Below are positions 26,901-38,900 of a stretch of DNA of 64,000 nt, in pieces. How positions within the stretch are numbered: position 1 is the first letter of the stretch; every line of letters starts with the position of its first letter. Source of the DNA: Bedellia somnulentella (taxonomy: Eukaryota > Arthropoda > Insecta > Lepidoptera > Bedelliidae). The notes beneath the pieces were generated by a model, which searched no databases, had not been told where the DNA came from, and saw nothing but the letters and a program-made list of their open reading frames with translations. Made by a program: the position numbers and the translations under genes. Location of the stretch: the NCBI GenBank assembly GCA_963576735.1, contig OY755186.1, positions 15,053,970 to 15,117,969 of the forward strand. Direction: 5' to 3'.

Positions 26901-29900
26901 TTTTATAAGCTTTTTTAAATAATAAAAATAAAAGGATAGTAAAAAATAACTGGCAATAAATTACATTGGTTAAATCGGGCCTAGTTTGCATAAAGTTTTG
27001 TACTGCGTCGATTTTGGTATTCGTGGAGTCCTCATTGATAATAGAAATTACTCTAATTTTACGCCCTGGGAAAAAAGTTAGAAAACTGATAGAATAAATT
27101 TACATGTATATAGAGCCGAGAACCAATAGGAGAGCCGGATTAAGAGACATTGTTGTTAGTGCATTAACGGTAAACGATGTATGATAGTGTTACGACATCT
27201 GTTCGCAAGTAGGAGATAGGATTTGCCACTACTAGATTATACTAGATGGCGTTACTAGTATTTAATGAGTCGCCATGATATATGTTGCTGAAGGAAGTGT
27301 CACTACTAGAGAACAGATGGCGTTACTAGTATTTTAACAAGTAAAAAAAGGAATTACTAGATGTTTCTCGAATATCGACTTGTCGAGAATGTGGTACTAG
27401 AACTTTCTGTAATATTCGCGTATTTGAGATTTGGCATATATAAAGAGCAACGCGTGCTACGGAGTTATTCGAGTGCGAAGAACTAAAGCGAGAACAAGCG
27501 AAACACTAGAGCGAAGAAATTAAATACGACAGTGCAGTGATATACGAATTACGGAAATAAGCTTAACGGTGTGGACAGTGTTACTATAACGGAGTAAATT
27601 AGTGTTGTTAATTAGTGCGAGTATCGATAGTTAATTATCGATAGTGTTTGTTGTGTTGTGTAAAGTGCGTTATTTGTCAATAAATATAATTACACCTTAT
27701 TGCACGAAAGTGTGACTGGTATTTATCAAATTAAGAACCCGGTACGTAACAATTGGTGACAGAAGTGGATTTGAAGATGCCAGTTATGCCGAAGGAAGAC
27801 GGAAGAGAGGGTGTGAAGACACGCGCTCAGAAAGCCGCAGAGGGTGAACAGCTGTCGGAAATGAGGTCATCGGTCACGAACCCTCGGAGTGACATTCCAG
27901 AGGAGACGTCCGCGGTGACTAACGCGCCGTCTACATCAACGGCGCCGGCGGCCGCAACTAATACTGACGGCGATGATAGTTGAAATGTTTCAAAGCATGC
28001 GTGAAGCACAACAAAGCATACAGGATGTTGTGAAAAACATACATTCGGAGGTACAGGGTGTTGTGAAACAAGAAGTTCGTGAGTTGCGCGAGGAACAGCA
28101 AACTAAGTTCTCACAAGTTCTCACTGCGGTCAATGAAGTCAGTGGTCGGGTGATTACTGTGGAAAAAGACGTAGAGCAGATGAAGGAGCTGGTAACCACT
28201 ATTGAGAAAGATATCGATGACATGAAGACCGACTTCCGCGGAATGGAGAAAAGGGTTCTGCAGCTTGAATCACGACCGGTCAAGGTTGTCTCCGGTGAGA
28301 ATGTAGTAGCTGTCCATGGTCCTCGTGTGAAGGTTCCTCCTTACGACGGAACAACATCCTGGTCGGCGTATAGACATCAGTTCCAGACTGTTGCGGCTGC
28401 CAATGGTTGGACTGATGAACAGTGTTTGACTGCACTGACGGTGGCGCTCCGAGGTCAAGCACTGTCAGTAATAGAGGCGCTACCGACTCCGAGTGGTGGT
28501 TTCAAGGACCTGCTGGATGCGTTGGAGTCTCGCTATGGAGAGCGACACCTGGAGCACGTGTTCCGCGCTCAGCTGCGTGATAGGGTCCAGCGTTCCGGAG
28601 AGGGACTTCAGCAGTGGGTCCTTGAAATTGAGAAGCTCGTCCGCAAGGCCTATCCCAGTGTAGATCCGAAGACGGTGGAAATGAACCTGGTGCAAGCATT
28701 CGTCGACGGCATCAGAGATATCGAAGTGAGAACAGCGGTGAGACTTCAACACCACACGTCTCTCAAGGATGCCTTGGCGAACGCTCTAGAAGTTGAAGCT
28801 TGCCGCCAGGATACGCGCCAAACTCATCGACTTGCGAAGTACCATGGAAGCAATAATACTCGGGACGAGTATTAATGTAAGGAGGGGGTAATGTTACGAC
28901 ATCTGTTCGCAAGTAGGAGATAGGATTTGCCACTACTAGATTATACTAGATGGCGTTACTAGTATTTAATGAGTCGCCATGATATATGTTGCTGAAGGAA
29001 GTGTCACTACTAGAGAACAGATGGCGTTACTAGTATTTTAATAAGTAAAAAAAGGAATTACTAGATGTTTCTCGAATATCGACTTGTCGAGAAAGTGGTA
29101 CTAGAACTTTCTGTAATATTCGCGTATTTGAGATTTGGCATATATAAAGAGCAACGCGTGCTACGGAGTTATTCGAGTGCGAAGAACTAAAGCGAGAACA
29201 AGCGAAATACTAGAGCGAAGAAATTAAATACGACAGTGCAGTGATATACGAATTACGGAAATAAGCTTAACGGTGTGGACAGTGTTACTATAACGGAGTA
29301 AATTAGTGTTGTTAATTAGTGCGAGTATCGATAGTTAATTATCGATAGTGTTTGTTGTGTTGTGTAAAGTGCGTTATTGGTCAATAAATATAATTACACC
29401 TTATTGCACGAAAGTGTGACTGGTATTTATCAAATTAAGAACCCGGTACGTAACAATAGGCACGTTGTTGTTGTTTTTGTTTATCACCAATCGTGGGAAA
29501 GAGATTTAAAATTAAATACGGCTCCCACAGCTTTTCTAGATGACATACCAGCTGCATTACTTACTAGGGGTTCAAAATGACAACTGTCTGGTTGTATCTG
29601 TCATAGCAATATATATAATAGGTCTTTCTACCTATGAAATTGCCGTTCTGCAGTACTGGCCATTTCGAATCAAAATAATTTTTGTTTGACTAAGAATTCT
29701 AATTTCAAATTAATTTTATTTTAAAAACATGGAATTCTTTTTCCAAAAGTAGTCATTTGTTTATTGATTAGTGTTACGTTTTCATCGCATTTCAATCTTT
29801 TTCGTCATCATGGATACGTTAAAAATTCGAGTAATTATGGAATATGAGTACCGTCGTGGCAGCAACGCGGCACAAGCGGCACGCAACATCAATGACATTT

Positions 29901-32900
29901 ACGGAGCTAACACTACAAACCAACGCACCGCCTGTTATTGGTTTGCTCGCTTCCGTTCTGGAAATTTCGACCTGAAAAATGAACCTCGTGGTCGTCCGAA
30001 GACTTTGGTCGACAATGACGAATTAAAGGCGATTGCGGAAGCTGATGATACACAATCTACGGCGGAATTAGCAGCAGCTTTCGACGTTAGCGTCAAAACA
30101 ATATTGGTCCATTTGCGTCAAATTGGCAAGGTAAAAAGCTTGACAAATGGGTGCCCCACGAACTCAATGATCGCCAACGCGAAGTACGCGTCGAGACGTG
30201 CCTTGCACTGCTCAACAGACACACAAATGAAGGAATTTTGAACCGCATTGTTACCTGCGACGAAAAATGGATTTTGTTTGACAACCGCAAGCGCTCAGCA
30301 AGTTGGTTGGATCCTGGTTCAGCACCTAAACAGTGCCCTAAACGAAAACTTACCCCTAGAAAAGTGATGGTCACTGTTTGGTGGTCTAGCGCCGGTGTGA
30401 TTCATCACAGCTTCTTACCAAACTGGGTGAGCATTACTGCAGATGTGTACTGTGAAGAACTGAACACAATGATGGAGAAGCTGGCACATCTAAAACCAGC
30501 ATTGGTCAATCGCTCGTCTCCGCTGCTCCTGCACGACAACGCGCGACCTCATACTGCTCAGCAGACGGTCTCCAAGTTGCAAGAACTGGGGTTGGAAGCT
30601 CTCCATCATCCACCGTACTCACCAGACCTTGCGCCTACAGACTTCTACTTTTTCCAGAATTTGGATATCTTCTTGGCGGGAGAAAAATTAAATACCCGAG
30701 AGGCAGTACAAAATGCCTTTGAAGAATTTGTTGCCTCCCGTCCAGCTGATTTCTTCAAGAAGGGCATCAATAAACTGCCACTGCGTTGGCAAAGATGCAT
30801 TGATTGCATGGGTGATTACTTCGATTAATACAATTAAAAAATACAAGAAAAAAAATCGTTTAATTGTTTTCATACAAAACGGCAATTTCGTAGGTAAAGA
30901 CCTAATATCATAATTTATTGAGATTGTGTAGTTGAAAATATATATTTCTAGATTCACATTAAAGATCAAAACTGACCAAATTGAGAAAGAAATACTCGGC
31001 TGATATTTTTTGCACTGATCAAATGCTTTTAATTTTCAGCTAGATTTAGCATGCGAGCCGTTGAAGATTAATATGATAGGCACAATCCACAATATTGGGT
31101 GTCTGTTTTCTATGATGATTGGAGGTTGGATGGCTGACAGGTTAGTACCCACTATTTTTATTCAACAAAAACACAGTATTTAAGTATATGCTTAAGATTT
31201 TTAAACATAGAAACTTTGCAGTTCTTAAATTGATTGATACAAAATCATTTGTCTTACCATCTTCCTTATTTAGATGCAAAGGAGTCAAAATATGAAACAG
31301 TTCCGTGTTATAGAATTCATCTATTTAGTAAAGCTTAATTTTCGCAGCAACTAGTTATAGCTGCCCAGTGATTTCAATATCTAGATTTACTTCAAGAATC
31401 ATAAATTTAGTATTGTTTTAATTATATACAGGGAACACACTTGCAATAATATAGTTTATTAACAAGAACAATTTCCAATTAGAAGTTATTTGTCGGTACA
31501 AATGAAAACTTTTTTACTTATTAAAGTTTTAGGATTGATTTCTTGATAAGAAAAGCATCAATTACAGCACCTAGTTGGCAACTAGTTATTGCCGCATTTT
31601 AGAAATTATAAATCTCTAGCCACCATCCCATTTCAATCTTCCTACAAAGGTTTATCTAGCTAGTTAGAATAATCTTAACCTCTTTTTTTCAGATTTGGTC
31701 GCAAGAAAACGCTGATATTCTGCTCTATTTGTGCCGCTCTTGGACATCTAAAAGCATTCGCCAAATCGTACTACGCTTACATAGCGTTTGAGCTGTTAGA
31801 GTCAACGTTGTGTGGTGGTACTAACGCCGCAGCTATGGTTACAAGTGAGTACCCATTGTAATCATTTATCTATCTCCGCAGCCGTGATAGCCCAGCAGCG
31901 GGTGGAACCAATCCCGGGACGGGCCTTCACCAATTTGCCCTTTCTAAACACATGTGTGGTTTATTTTTGACGACGTCCGTGGTCGAGTGGTTAGGTGACT
32001 AGCTTCTGGGTCCGGAGGTCGCGGGTTCGATCCCCTCTGAGGGCAAAATTTATGTGATGAGCATAAATGGTGTTTCTTAGTCACGGATGTTATTTATATG
32101 TGTATTATAAAATATTAAATATATCGTTAAGTGTAAAATATGTCCATAAATATTTATTTATTTATTTATCGTAGTTGTTGATGGGGAGGGAAAACATCGT
32201 AAGGAAACCCACTTGGCTGTGTTGTACTTAGTCATCTAACAATGTATTCGTACAAAACGGCTGTAGACGTGCCCCATATAACGTGAAGACACTGTCCAAG
32301 CGAAACGTGGGTACTCTAAACAATGTCACGTGATGTTCAGAATTATTAGTACCTCTGCCTGCCAACTCCTTCGGGGATATACGGCGTGAAGGTTTGAGTT
32401 TATCGTTTTTGTATACCATAAAATATGTGAAGTTTAATCTCATTCTATAGAAATTAGAATACCAACTTTAAATGAATGTAAATGACCTATATTGCATTTG
32501 TTATACTAACTCATATATTTAAGTCTTTTAATAACCCATATGGATAAAAATTTGAAACAAATTATTTAAAATTGAATAAATGCTTGAATTTTGAAACTAG
32601 CCAACGCAGGGATGGTGTTAAATCGTTTTTTGCTGCTCAAATAATTTGAGACGCCGCCTTCTTTTTAAGCATATCTTGTAGATATGATATGATTATACAA
32701 ACTTTTAGTAAACCAAACATTCCTCTCCAGACATAATTCAATCTTCACCATTCTCGATTACACTTTAGTCACCCTAAAATTTTTCGCAACCGTTGAGTGA
32801 CACGCCAACCCATCCATATTGCTCAAAATTCTTATTTAGTTTTAGTTAGTTAATTTAGTTTTACTTAGTACTATGTCCTCATATCGATTAAAGTGTTTCT

Positions 32901-35900
32901 ATTTTCAGTCATCGAAATAACTGGCACGAAACACAGGCTTCTATCCGGAGTTATCTATGCATATGCGGTCTACCTTGGTGAATCTCTATTTGCTCTGATT
33001 GCGATGTACACAAACGATTGGAGGAATCTCATTAGAATCATATACACTCCACCACTCTTCTTTTTACTCTACATTTACCTTTTAAGAGAGAGTCCGAGGT
33101 GGCAAATTTTGAATGGTAAAATTGATGATGCAAAAAAAACTTTGAAAGAAATTGCGAAACTGAATAAAATTAACATACCAGATGAACATATAGATAGTTT
33201 GAGTGAAATAGAAATGAAGAAAAAGTTTAATATTGGAGCTAATCAAGCCAAAAGGGAGAGCGTTTTCGAAGTGTTTAAATCTTTGGAACTTATAAAGAGA
33301 GTGATAGTTGGATGTTCTTGTCGATTCACAGCAAGCTTCGTTTATTACGGATTGATGGTTAACTCTGTTTGGCTACCAGGAAATAAATACACCAATTTCA
33401 TGCTTTCCACCTTGATGTCGTATCCTGGAGAACTGGTGGCGTTGTATTTGATGAATAAGTACGGAAGGAAGATTCCATTGAGCATTGGGTACTTCTTAAG
33501 TGGTGTTCTTTGTGTGGCTTCTGCTTATGCTCCTCAAGGTAATGTTCTCCTTTTTGTAAGCTAACACACTGTCATTCTCAACTAGTATTTAAAATAGTTA
33601 TACACTTTTTTCAGTTTTTATATTTATTATATATTTAAACAGTATAACAAGGTTTTATAATTGTAATTGTAATACTGTAGTGGTAAATCAGTCAAAGAAG
33701 GAATTGTGTGTTTATTTCTATAATATTTATTGAAAATTTATAATTATAATATCACTCTTAGGACGTATGTAATTCTTCTAAGATATATGTAGACGTGATG
33801 CAATAAACATGTTGAATTAAATTTGCATAATCACTTTTTTTAGACAAACCATGGGTCATAATACTCTGCTTCCTGTTCGGCAAGATGGTAATAGCGGCTT
33901 GTTTCACTGGTGCTGTCACCTACACCATGGAAATGTTCCCGACCAGCATTCGAGGATCGACTTTGGGACTCTGCGCTCTGGCGTCCAGAGCTGGCAGTAT
34001 GCTGGCACCGCTTACTCCAATGCTGGTTAGTAAAACTATGCTTTGTATCAACTACCATGTACATGAAAAGAAAGTTATCAATAAATTAAATACAGCTGTA
34101 TAGTGTTTAGTGTCTGCCATATCAAACTACACTAGACTAGCGTGTTAGACTTCCACACCAATTTGATAAATATATCTAACGCATTCCCACAAACGCAGTA
34201 ATTTCGGCAGTCTGACAAATGCCAGGAAGGTTTAGATGGATAAAGTTGGTCCTGATGTCAATGTTCCCATTACTCTGGCATTTCCGATACACGGGGACGA
34301 ACGCCTCTGCCGTCTACAGACAACTCTTTAAACTGTAGCTCTTGACTTATCGGAACGTGCACATGTCTTGGCTAGCTGTGAGCAAGATAATGGATATTTT
34401 TTTAGAGTCTTACCATTGCTGTGTGTGTCGGCTTAGAATAGCACTACCCCATTTCTTCCACCATCTTTTCCCCACACAACTTTCCAAAAGTGGCTGAAAA
34501 TTTTCTAATCCCTTAGCTCTGACTACCCCTTATAGAGATTTATAGCCGTGAGTATATGTATGTATGTATGTCTTACCATTGCTTGACAGAGACAGTCTCT
34601 CTCTAGCCACAGGTTTGCTATAGAGTAAGTCGACCATTTGGAGCACCATGTATTATTATGTCGTCGCAGCTTTGGTCGCATACCTCGCCATGCTGCAATC
34701 AATGATATAAACTGGCTGGCCCTTACCCTTGTCAACATTCCAGCAAACCTTAAGCAATAAAATTTGATGCTAAGAGACAAGGCGGTATGTCATTGATTCC
34801 ATGGAAGAATAGAAGGACACTAGTATGAGATGCTCCTCGCGTTGACATAATAACGCCGTCACATTTGTCAGGTGCTGCCTGTAAAGATTGCGCTGCGGCT
34901 ACTGAAGCTAAGGGTCTTATTATTATTATTTTGGCATTACTTTTAGTTCCTCGCCTCTCCCATGGCCGAAAAAGAAAATATAAATTTGAAATGGTAGAGG
35001 CGGTACTCCCCGACAAAAGAACAGTCGGTCGGGGTCAGGGAGTCAGGTTCAAGAACCGACGGACGATCCGAGCCGTATCGAGCAGCACCGCTTTCTGCAT
35101 TTGTGCTGGAACCGACACGCCACAGAAATCCAACCGCCTCAAGTTGGTCGCGAGGCTGGTTGGAATTAACCCGTTCGCGGACAAAACAATTGGGATTATT
35201 TCTGTCGAAGTCACACCCCACATGTCGGTGATCTCGTGAGCCAGATCGAGATATTTCCGACGCTTCTCGGTGTCGGCTTTCACGAGACCCTCGTCATGAG
35301 GGATAGTGACATCCACTAGAAATACCCTCGACTGCGACCGATCCCATATCACGATATCAGGCTTATTCGCTAGAATAGTCCTGTCCGTGATAACGGATCG
35401 GTCCCAATAGATTTTGGCTCGGTCGTTTTCTAGGATTGGCTCCGGCAGATACTTGTAATACGGCAGCCTCTGTTGCAAGAGTCCGTATTTCAGAGCGAGC
35501 TCCTGATGTAGGATTTTGGCTGCTTGGTTGTGTCTGTGCAAGTACTCAGTGTTAGCAAGAGCCGAACAACCGGAAATAACATGCCTAAGTGACTCTCCGG
35601 GACGGCCACATGCTCGACAGATGTCTGTGGTACCGTCCTTTAGGATGTATTTCCGATAGTTCCGCGTCTTGATAACCTGGTCCTGTATTGCACAGACAAA
35701 ACCTTCGGTTTCCCCAAAGAGGTCCCCGAAAAGCAGCCAATGCAGGGAGGCTTTACGGTCCACGAAAGGTTCGTGAAGTACCTTGTAAAACCTCCCGTGC
35801 AGCTCCTTCTCTTTCCATACGGACTCCCGATCAGAGGTGCTAAGTACCTCCGGGGTTCGCCAATCCTGTGAGGCCAACGATAAGGGAGTCAGTCCTTTAT

Positions 35901-38900
35901 CACTAGCGACCACCTCTCCCCGAATACTATCATCCGTCATCGTCAAAAAATAGTTTCTGAGGTTGCATACCTCGCGGTTGTGCATGGTTTTGGCACTCAA
36001 GAGGCCTCGACCACCACACTTCCGCGGGATATACAATCTCATAACCGACGACCTCGGATGATGCATTCGATGAGAGGTCATCGTCGTGCGGACTCGTCTG
36101 TCCAGAGCGTCTAGTTCGGACTGAGTCCATCTGAGCACGCCAAACGTGTACATCAGTACAGGCATGACCCAGGAGTTAATGGCTCGGATTTTATTAACGC
36201 CTGACAAGTAGCTATTAAGCACACTTTTCAGGCGTTCATAAAACTCCTCGCAAACACCCTGTTTCACGTCTGCCACCTTCACACCGATGGTTTGTGACAT
36301 GCCCAGATACCGGTATGTTTCAGCCTCGGAGAGTGCCCTCAAATGATTGGTGCCGACATCGACACCATCAGAGTGCACGACATGCCCCTTCTCAACATGA
36401 ATGACCGCACACTTATCGACCCCGAGCTCCATCTTGACGGAACCACTGAAATCGTTAGTGATCGTCAGTAGCTCCGCCAATCTGTCAGCCGTGGGGGCGT
36501 AAAGCTTCAGGTCATCCATGTAAAGGAGATGAGGCAAGCGTGGTCCGCCTCTCCGAAACTGAAAGCCTGTCCCCGAATTCTCCAAGAGTGTACTTAGAGG
36601 ATTCAGGGCCAAGCAAAACCAAACTGGACTCAGGCAATCGCCCTGGAAAATCCCTCGCCTTATATCAATTTGGTCATCCGCATCCGTCATCCGCTGACCG
36701 TCTAAACTCAGGATCGTTCTCCAGCACCCCATACATTGCCCGAGGAAGTGTCGAACTGCACTATCAATTTTGTACAGCTCGAGGACCCTCATGAGCCATG
36801 TATGAGGTACCGAATCGAACGCCTTCCTGTAGTCTATCCAGCCAGCGGAGAAGTTCCGACGGTTGCGTTTGACCAGTTGGCCTACGACCGCATCGATGAG
36901 GAGTAGCTCCTTGCTACCGCGACTACCGCCCCTACATCCGTTCTGAGCTCCAGATATCACATTGTTATCAACAATGTGTTGGGTAATCTTGGAGCTCAGA
37001 ACGGATGTCAAGGTCTTGTAAATTGTACAAAGACAAGTAATGGGGCGGTATTGTGATGGATCCGCGGTAGCATCGCTCTTTGGAGCTAAATGAGTGACCC
37101 CAGTAGTTAAGAAGTTCGGGAGCGTCCCACTCTCGAGGGCGCTTTGGAACTGACGGGCGAGAGTAGCGTGACAGCGCGTGAACCCCTTCAACCAGTAATG
37201 GTGCAATCCGTCCGGCCCCGGACTTTTCCAGTTCGGAGCCTTACGGATCGCAGCCACCACATCCTCCTCGGATATGTTGACGGGGTTCATGGGCGCTATG
37301 GGCTCGCACGCTCCCTCGACCGCCTCGAACCATCGGCCCTCTTCGTGATCAACAGGCAGCGACCAAAGCCCACGCCAAAAGGCAACTACATCGGCTTTTT
37401 CCGGTCGCTGACCTGTCGAAACCACATCGGGACGCTCCAAAGTTCTGTAGAACTTCTTCTGGTCACTCATGAAGAGACGATTCTGTTGGTACCTCTTTAC
37501 CCTTTCAGAATATCGCCTAATTCGCTTACCCCAAGCAGCGATCTTCTGCTTCAGATCATCGATGCGCTCCACCAGTCTACAGGCAAACTCCGGTGAGTTG
37601 TCAAAGACATTCTCACCAGGGAATGCCTCCCTGACGAAGCGCACCACCCTCGGCCTATTGTTGCCTGATCTGAAGCTGGTCAGTTTGCCGATGAGGACCC
37701 TGGCCCTTGTGATACGGCTTTCAATCCGCCTCATCCAGGCTGGTCTAGTTCTAGTCCTGGGACTAGTACTGCCAGCCTGGCGGGAGCCACCAGCTCTTGT
37801 TGGCGGCATCCTGACGCCGACAAATTGACAAACTGTCATTGCGGCGCCAAAGAGAATTGAATCCGTATCCCAAAGGTCCATGCTGCTCTCTAAAAATGAG
37901 GGCAGCATGTTATTGACGGCCTCAACGACATCCCGAACCTTGATGCTGAGAGGAACTCGGGGCAGCCTTGGCCTCCTTTCCAGAGGCACTTGGCGATATT
38001 CCAGGATCGTCTCTTCGAGTGCGCTCCTCACCAAATCCAAATCCAGGGAGACTGCTCCCCAATCGCTTTCCGCACCACCCACATCCGGCAGGTTAGCAAT
38101 TGGCTCCCTCCGTACTTCCCGTTCAGGGACTGGAGGGAGAACCTGCAAAGGTGGCTCTTCGTCTAGCGGGGGAACAGCCTCGCGTCGCAATTGTTCGAGT
38201 TCGGTAGTGCTAAAAAGTTCTGAGCGCTGTATGTACCGAACTCGATCCGCCAGGTTTTGTTCTGTGACGGTCAAATTGGGCTCCAGCCGCAGAAATTCGC
38301 GGTACATTGCTGTCCGATAACCCGTCCGTCCAGTTCTTGAACCCGAGGCCCTAATATAGGCCCGCATGGCATTTCTATTCATTTCGACCGTCCATGCCAT
38401 GCGGCGCCTTGTTCCACCAGCGGCGGGCACCGACTGCTGGGACTGAGTTGCCCCAGTCCCAACCGATGCCAAGCCATCTGGTGGCTGAGGTGGTCGCGCA
38501 GACCGGCCAGGTGGTCGGGCCGGTCTGCGGCGGCTGGGGGACCGCATGCTGCCACGTCCAGCCCCAGCTCCAGACGTGCCCCTTCGATCACCCAAGGGAA
38601 GCTACTATGTATATCAGCGGATATAGTGGCGTTACAAGAGCACTGGTTACTACCACACGATTTATCTTTTCTTGGGACCATTGATAAGGACTTCGGCTAC
38701 ACGGGAACATCTGCGGTGGATACATCGGCAGGCATTCTGCGTGGACGGCCCTATGGAGGTGTCGGTATCCTGTGGCGCAAGGATGCGTTCCAGTCGGTAT
38801 CAGTAGTGGAGTGCAGTAGTGTGCGGCTTACGGCTATCAGAGCGACTGTGCGTAATAGTGAAGTGATGTTCGTTAGTGCATATTTACCAACAGACTCGTA

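Larger units (their letters stand above)
27188..29455 (+). mobile_element. Gag-only LTR retrotransposon (Ty3/gypsy-like), 2268 bp
   Basis: Two 564 bp LTRs (27188-27751 and 28892-29455) begin TGTTACG and end CGTAACA, and differ at only about four positions by eye. ATAG flanks both sides, a 4 bp duplication. A purine tract (AAGGAGGGGG) precedes the 3' LTR. Between the LTRs there is only a gag-like region and no protease, reverse transcriptase or integrase, so it must depend on another element. A TATATAAAG box at 27437 lies in the LTR. It sits in gene B intron 2. Confidence 0.88.

Noticed and set aside
28270..28755. Minus-strand frames of 60-91 codons
   Set aside because: Shadows of the gag frame in the LTR element.
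34865..35239. 124-codon + strand frame
   Set aside because: It begins in a LINE relic, crosses the TTA microsatellite and continues antisense to the Dong-type element; not one gene.
37144..38320. Several + strand open frames of 119-150 codons
   Set aside because: They are antisense to the R4/Dong-type protein and have no family resemblance.
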